Positions 32,233-35,565 of a stretch of DNA of 35,565 nt are shown here, one piece after another. The stretch is from assembly GCA_964498065.1 (NCBI GenBank), contig CAZCFZ010000040.1, positions 1 to 35,565 of the forward strand. Reading direction: 5' to 3'. The notes under the pieces are model-generated. The model made no database searches and was not told the origin of the DNA. It was given only the letters and a program-made list of their open reading frames with translations. Position 1 is the first letter of the stretch; every line of letters starts with the position of its first letter. This DNA is from FEN-1297 sp964498065. GTDB lineage: Bacteria > Bacteroidota > Ignavibacteria > Ignavibacteriales > Ignavibacteriaceae. The position numbers and the translations under genes are program-made.

Positions 32233-33228
32233 TTATTTCAATTCACTCATGCTTAGCTGTGTTTTGTTTTTTTCAATTGTCTCTTTAACAAAACCGCATA
32301 CTCCTAGAATTGCTGCTTTACCATTCTGCAATCTCGATTTTAGAATTTTTACTTTTCCCTTATATAGATCCAACAGGTATTTATCCAAATAATGTTCAAT
32401 TGGTTTTAATATCAATTCACCGGATTCGGATAAACCGCCGAATAAAATGATTGCTTCAGGATTAAACATGCACACAAGATTTGACAGCGATCTGGCTAAT
32501 ACTTCACCTGTATACTCATAGGCTTTTACGGCTATAGGATCACTTTTTTCGGCCAGTTCACTTATTTTTTTACTTGTTAAAGCATTAAAAGCTATATCAC
32601 GTAATTCACTTTCATAATCAAAATAACAGAGAAAATTAAAAACTGTTCGTTTCAAACCGGTTGCGGAAATATAAGTTTCCAGGCATCCGAACTTACCGCA
32701 GCTGCATTTCCTACCGTTAACTTCTATAATTGAGTGGCCTATCTCTCCAGCCAGGCCGTTTTCTCCATATAATAACTGACCGTTTACAACTATGCCGCTC
32801 CCCAAGCCGGTACCTAGTGTTATTGTTATAAAATTACTCATCCCCCTAGCGGCTCCGAATGATCCTTCGCCTAAAGCAGCTGCATTAGCGTCATTCATAA
32901 TTACAATTTGAGTACTGAAGTATTTCTTCATTTTATTAATAAAGTCTACTTCTATCCATTTCAGATTAACTGCTTTTTCAATTACACCCGTTAAGTGATT
33001 AACACTCGGCGCAGCAATTCCAATTCCTTCCAAGTTATACTTATCCGAAAATTTCTTAAAATCATTTTGTATTTTTTCGGAAAGTTTCAAAACAAATCTA
33101 TCAACCCCATCTTCAGCATGAGTCTGGATTGAATTTTCAAATAGATAATTATCATTGGAATCAAGGAAGCCCCAAACTGTGTTTGTGCCTCCTATATCAA
33201 TACCAATTCTTAAATTTCCTTTTTCCAT
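32233..33228 (-). CDS. ROK-family sugar kinase, probable GlcNAc or glucose kinase
   Basis: A 331-residue ATP-dependent sugar kinase. The phosphate-binding motif is IGIDIGGTNT (8-17), the catalytic Asp113 is in IMNDANAAALGEG, the second ATP motif is LGTGLGSGI (138-146), and the substrate/zinc region has GEIGH (161-165) and the ligands Cys175, Cys177 and Cys182 in RKCSCGKFGCLE together with His165. A late LFGGLS motif closes the fold. There is no helix-turn-helix domain, so it is an enzyme rather than a repressor. In this chitin locus GlcNAc, the second product of chitobiose phosphorolysis, is the most sensible substrate, but the sequence cannot exclude glucose. No strong ribosome site is seen. 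It lies between the repressor and receptor genes. Confidence 0.9.
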   Translation of the reverse strand: MEKGNLRIGIDIGGTNTVWGFLDSNDNYLFENSIQTHAEDGVDRFVLKLSEKIQNDFKKFSDKYNLEGIGIAAPSVNHLTGVIEKAVNLKWIEVDFINKMKKYFSTQIVIMNDANAAALGEGSFGAARGMSNFITITLGTGLGSGIVVNGQLLYGENGLAGEIGHSIIEVNGRKCSCGKFGCLETYISATGLKRTVFNFLCYFDYESELRDIAFNALTSKKISELAEKSDPIAVKAYEYTGEVLARSLSNLVCMFNPEAIILFGGLSESGELILKPIEHYLDKYLLDLYKGKVKILKSRLQNGKAAILGVCGFVKETIEKNKTQLSMSELK

Positions 33229-33338
33229 TTTTATCTGTATAGTAATTAGATTATATATTAAATCTGCCTTAATTAAGAGAAATGAAACCGGATTCTTCAG
33301 ATTTACTCTCTTCTTTATGAATAAATTATTAAAAAGGA

Positions 33339-33363
33339 TTAGTTCGTTGAAACAACAAATTAA
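33339..33363. promoter_or_regulatory. candidate ROK operator upstream of the sugar kinase gene
   Basis: An imperfect palindrome of 25 bases: left arm TTAGTTCGTTG, centre AAA, right arm CAACAAATTAA, with 9 of 11 positions paired. The layout (11-base arms, 3-base centre, TTAGTTxGTT...AACxAAxTAA) is like the operator known for Bacillus XylR, a ROK repressor. The left arm matches the arm upstream of the ROK repressor gene (TTAGTTGGTTG) at 10 of 11 positions. It is about 110 bases before the kinase ATG. Confidence 0.6.
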
Positions 33364-33397
33364 ATCCTATGGTCAATAAATAAAAAACAAAATCTTA

Positions 33398-34606
33398 CTA
33401 ACCTGTTATTCTATAACCGTCAAATATTTCCTTGATAGCGAGAGTTGCTGCACCCAGAAGTCGCGGACGTATTTTTAATGAAGTCGGTAAAATTTTAATA
33501 TTATTCTTTCTTCCGAAATAAGCTCTTTGCTTAACAACCTTAATTAAATCCGGATAAATTAAATCCCACACTTGAGTAATCCGGCCGCCGATAATTATTA
33601 CATGAGGATCGATTGCTTTTATGATATTAGCAATTCCCAATCCCAGGTAGTAACCTGTTTGTCGTAAAATTTCTGTTGCAAGATCATCTCCTTTTAAGGC
33701 AAGGTCAATGATATCCTGAACCATATAATCAACCGACTGAACAACTTGTTTATGCTTTCTTATTGCATACCTTCTTACAATTGCCCTATCAGATGCATAA
33801 GCTTCCCAGCATCCGTTATTGCCGCAGCTGCAAAGTTCGCCGCCTTCATAAATTACCATATGTCCGAATTCACCGGAAGCCTGGAATTCTCCGTCAATCA
33901 ATTTATTTCCCACAACAATTCCGGATCCAATACCCGGACCAATCGATAAAAAGACAAAATTAGATAAATTAATTTGATGGCTTCCGAACCAAAACTCGGC
34001 TAAAGCAGAGGCTTTAGCGTCATTTCCTATTACTATATTTTTTATTTTGGGAAAGGCTTTCTTTATAACTTCCCCTATGTTAAAATCCTCCCAGCCAAGG
34101 TTGGGCGCAAAATTAACTGTCAGATTTTTGTTATCTACAATTCCGGCTATGCTTATCCCGATACCATCTAATTCTTTAATTTTTAATTTATCACACAAGG
34201 AAAGTAATTCTTTAACACATTTTTGAACAAACTTTTCGGGACTTTGGGATTCACTGGTTATTGAGGATTTGCCAATAATACTGCCGTCAATATCGGCGAT
34301 TGCAAAACGTGTAATTGAGTGGTCAATGTTGATAGCACCTACATAAAATTTCCCCAGTTTAAGATATAAGTTATAAGGATTTCTACCAACGTTCTGATCT
34401 TCATTTACCTGTTCATAAATAAGATCTTCATCTAACAACTCAGCAACAATACTGGATACGGTGCTTTTATTTAAACCTGTTAATCTAGCAATATTAATTC
34501 TAGAAATGGGCTGCATCTCACGAATCATATTTAAAATCATCCCGCGGTTTACACTGCGAAGGACTTTTGCATTTCCACCTATAACGTTAGATGAATCAAC
34601 GTGCAT
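33398..34606 (-). CDS. ROK-family transcriptional repressor (NagC/XylR type)
   Basis: A 402-residue regulator with an N-terminal winged helix-turn-helix (about 18-75; ISRINIARLTGLNKSTVSSI holds the recognition helix) joined to a ROK sugar-binding domain. The ROK domain has GISIAG, the former catalytic pair NDAKASALAEFW, IGPGIGSGIVV, and the zinc site His249, Cys259, Cys261 and Cys266 in ELCSCGNNGCWEAY. ROK repressors leave DNA when they bind an inducing sugar or sugar phosphate. Adjacent kinase, receptor and chitin enzymes suggest a GlcNAc-derived inducer. No Shine-Dalgarno sequence precedes the ATG at 34606, which suggests low expression. A palindrome 42-62 bases upstream (34648-34668) is a good candidate for autoregulation. 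It is the first gene of the chitin locus. Confidence 0.92.
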   Translation of the reverse strand: MHVDSSNVIGGNAKVLRSVNRGMILNMIREMQPISRINIARLTGLNKSTVSSIVAELLDEDLIYEQVNEDQNVGRNPYNLYLKLGKFYVGAINIDHSITRFAIADIDGSIIGKSSITSESQSPEKFVQKCVKELLSLCDKLKIKELDGIGISIAGIVDNKNLTVNFAPNLGWEDFNIGEVIKKAFPKIKNIVIGNDAKASALAEFWFGSHQINLSNFVFLSIGPGIGSGIVVGNKLIDGEFQASGEFGHMVIYEGGELCSCGNNGCWEAYASDRAIVRRYAIRKHKQVVQSVDYMVQDIIDLALKGDDLATEILRQTGYYLGLGIANIIKAIDPHVIIIGGRITQVWDLIYPDLIKVVKQRAYFGRKNNIKILPTSLKIRPRLLGAATLAIKEIFDGYRITG

Positions 34607-34647
34607 AATATTATTTTGGTAAAAAATGTTCTATAAATTTATCTAAT

Positions 34648-34690
34648 TAGTTGGTTGTCTAAACTAACTATCGAATATTAAGGAAATAAT
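34648..34690. promoter_or_regulatory. candidate ROK operator upstream of the repressor gene
   Basis: TTAGTT (34648-34653) and AACTAA (34663-34668) are perfect inverted half-sites 9 bases apart. The longer left arm TTAGTTGGTTG nearly equals the left arm upstream of the kinase gene. The adjoining plus-strand block from 34658 to 34690 (GTCTAAACTAA, 6 bases, AATATTAAG, G, AAATAA) recurs upstream of the TonB receptor gene. The position, 42-62 bases before the repressor start codon, fits autoregulation. Confidence 0.6.
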
Positions 34691-34801
34691 TTATCTATGT
34701 CAAGACTTTTCTTGAATTCTTCATATTTTATTCATAGAGAATTGGAATAACAAAGCCAATAAAAATTAGCTGATTTAATTAATCATTGCTAAAAAACCTT
34801 A

Positions 34802-35565
34802 TTACTTTACATATTTAACGATCCAGTCGACCCAACGTTTGTAAATGTCCGTTGTTCTTACAATGTCATGCGGGAAATGCGTATCTGCAGGATAAGCATA
34901 AAATTCCGTATTAACACCGTTATCTTTTAATGCATGATACATCTCGTAACTGTTTACGATAGGGACATTAGGATCGCCAACATCGCCCATTATTAAAGTT
35001 GGGGCTTTAACATTTCGTACTAGTACAATCGGTGACTGATCTCGCCAAATATCCCAGTATTTTTTAACCCAGGGAGAACCGCCGAAGAAATAAATATCGC
35101 CTGTCTGATAAAATGAGATTGTGTAATCCATTACCCAGTCATTTAGTGCAGCACCTTCAACTGCGGCTTTCCATTTGTTAGGATAAAATCCGTTCAGCCA
35201 GGAAGTCATATATCCGCCGTACGACCAGCCGGTAATTCCAATTTTGTTTGTGTCTATCATTCCCAATTGTTCTACTTTCTTAATTCCTGCCATAACATCT
35301 TCGCCAGGACCTTTTCCGGTATTTCTGAATATTGCATGCTGGTATTTGTCTCCCAAATTAATACTTCCTCTATAATTCGGTTGAAAAACAAAAAATCCTT
35401 TTGCACTGAATAATTGGGCTAAAGGAGAAAATCTTATTGTTGAAGCTCCTTCCGGGCCGCCATGAATTACCAGTACCATTGGATATTTATTGCCCTCATT
35501 GTAATCAACAGGATATGTTAACACTCCGTCTTCATCAAATCCATCCGGACCGTTCCAATTTATTC
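34802..35565 (-). CDS. S9-family (prolyl oligopeptidase-like) peptidase, C-terminal part only
   Basis: The gene runs off the right end of the window. The open frame continues to the last bases (INWNGPDGFDEDG precedes the GTG at 35524, which is therefore not a true start). The visible ~253 residues are the alpha/beta-hydrolase catalytic domain: VLVIHGGPEGAS (oxyanion region), the nucleophile in GITGWSYGGYMTSW, the Asp in MGDVGDPNVPI and the His in YPADTHFPHD. Family members cut short peptides after proline or remove dipeptides and usually have an N-terminal beta-propeller, which would lie outside. Its substrate and any link with the chitin locus downstream are unknown. Confidence 0.88.
   Translation of the reverse strand, partial: INWNGPDGFDEDGVLTYPVDYNEGNKYPMVLVIHGGPEGASTIRFSPLAQLFSAKGFFVFQPNYRGSINLGDKYQHAIFRNTGKGPGEDVMAGIKKVEQLGMIDTNKIGITGWSYGGYMTSWLNGFYPNKWKAAVEGAALNDWVMDYTISFYQTGDIYFFGGSPWVKKYWDIWRDQSPIVLVRNVKAPTLIMGDVGDPNVPIVNSYEMYHALKDNGVNTEFYAYPADTHFPHDIVRTTDIYKRWVDWIVKYVK

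Noticed and set aside
34802..35524. Treating the GTG at 35524 as the true start of the peptidase
   Set aside because: The frame stays open to the window edge with typical S9 residues (WNGPDGF) before it, so the gene is truncated by the window.

Overview
The window looks like a draft-genome contig from an AT-rich Gram-negative bacterium of the Bacteroidetes/Chlorobi/Ignavibacteria group, most likely an Ignavibacteria-type organism. The evidence is two secreted proteins ending in type IX secretion tails with the NYPNPFNP motif, a TonB-dependent receptor with a CarboxypepD_reg-like front domain, lipoproteins, and Shine-Dalgarno sites in front of most genes. A run of exactly 100 N inside one gene shows that the sequence is scaffolded. 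Taxonomy is inferred from protein style only.

Layout. Positions 1-3159 hold a coiled-coil lipoprotein gene converging on an OmpR-type response regulator/histidine kinase pair. Positions 3402-7162 hold a B12-binding radical SAM protein, a VOC (glyoxalase-fold) protein and a secreted arylsulfotransferase-like protein broken by the assembly gap. Positions 7876-12447 are small housekeeping or accessory genes: YtxH-like, SpoIIE/PP2C phosphatase, DinB-like, DUF1684 lipoprotein, CBS-pair protein and PGPGW membrane protein. Positions 12799-21693 carry an aldo/keto reductase, a second radical SAM protein, a cyclopropane-fatty-acid synthase followed by an SDR, a dienelactone hydrolase, an MFS exporter and a patatin-like phospholipase. 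They are separated by intergenic regions rich in palindromic REP-like repeats.

The most coherent system is at 21758-34606, all on the minus strand. In transcription order it is: ROK-family repressor, ROK sugar kinase, TonB-dependent receptor, secreted beta-helix protein with a type IX tail, AmpG-like MFS permease, GH94 phosphorylase very close to N,N'-diacetylchitobiose phosphorylase, and GH18 chitinase. I read it as a chitin utilisation locus: chitinase makes chitobiose, the receptor and permease bring it in, the phosphorylase splits it to GlcNAc-1-phosphate plus GlcNAc, and the kinase phosphorylates GlcNAc. No SusD-like partner is present. Candidate ROK operators resembling the Bacillus XylR operator lie upstream of the repressor and the kinase, and a related block lies upstream of the receptor, which ties the locus together by sequence. 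A partial S9 peptidase runs off the right end.

No tRNA, rRNA, CRISPR array, insertion sequence or prophage was recognised. All functions are read from motifs and remembered family features; no database search was run.
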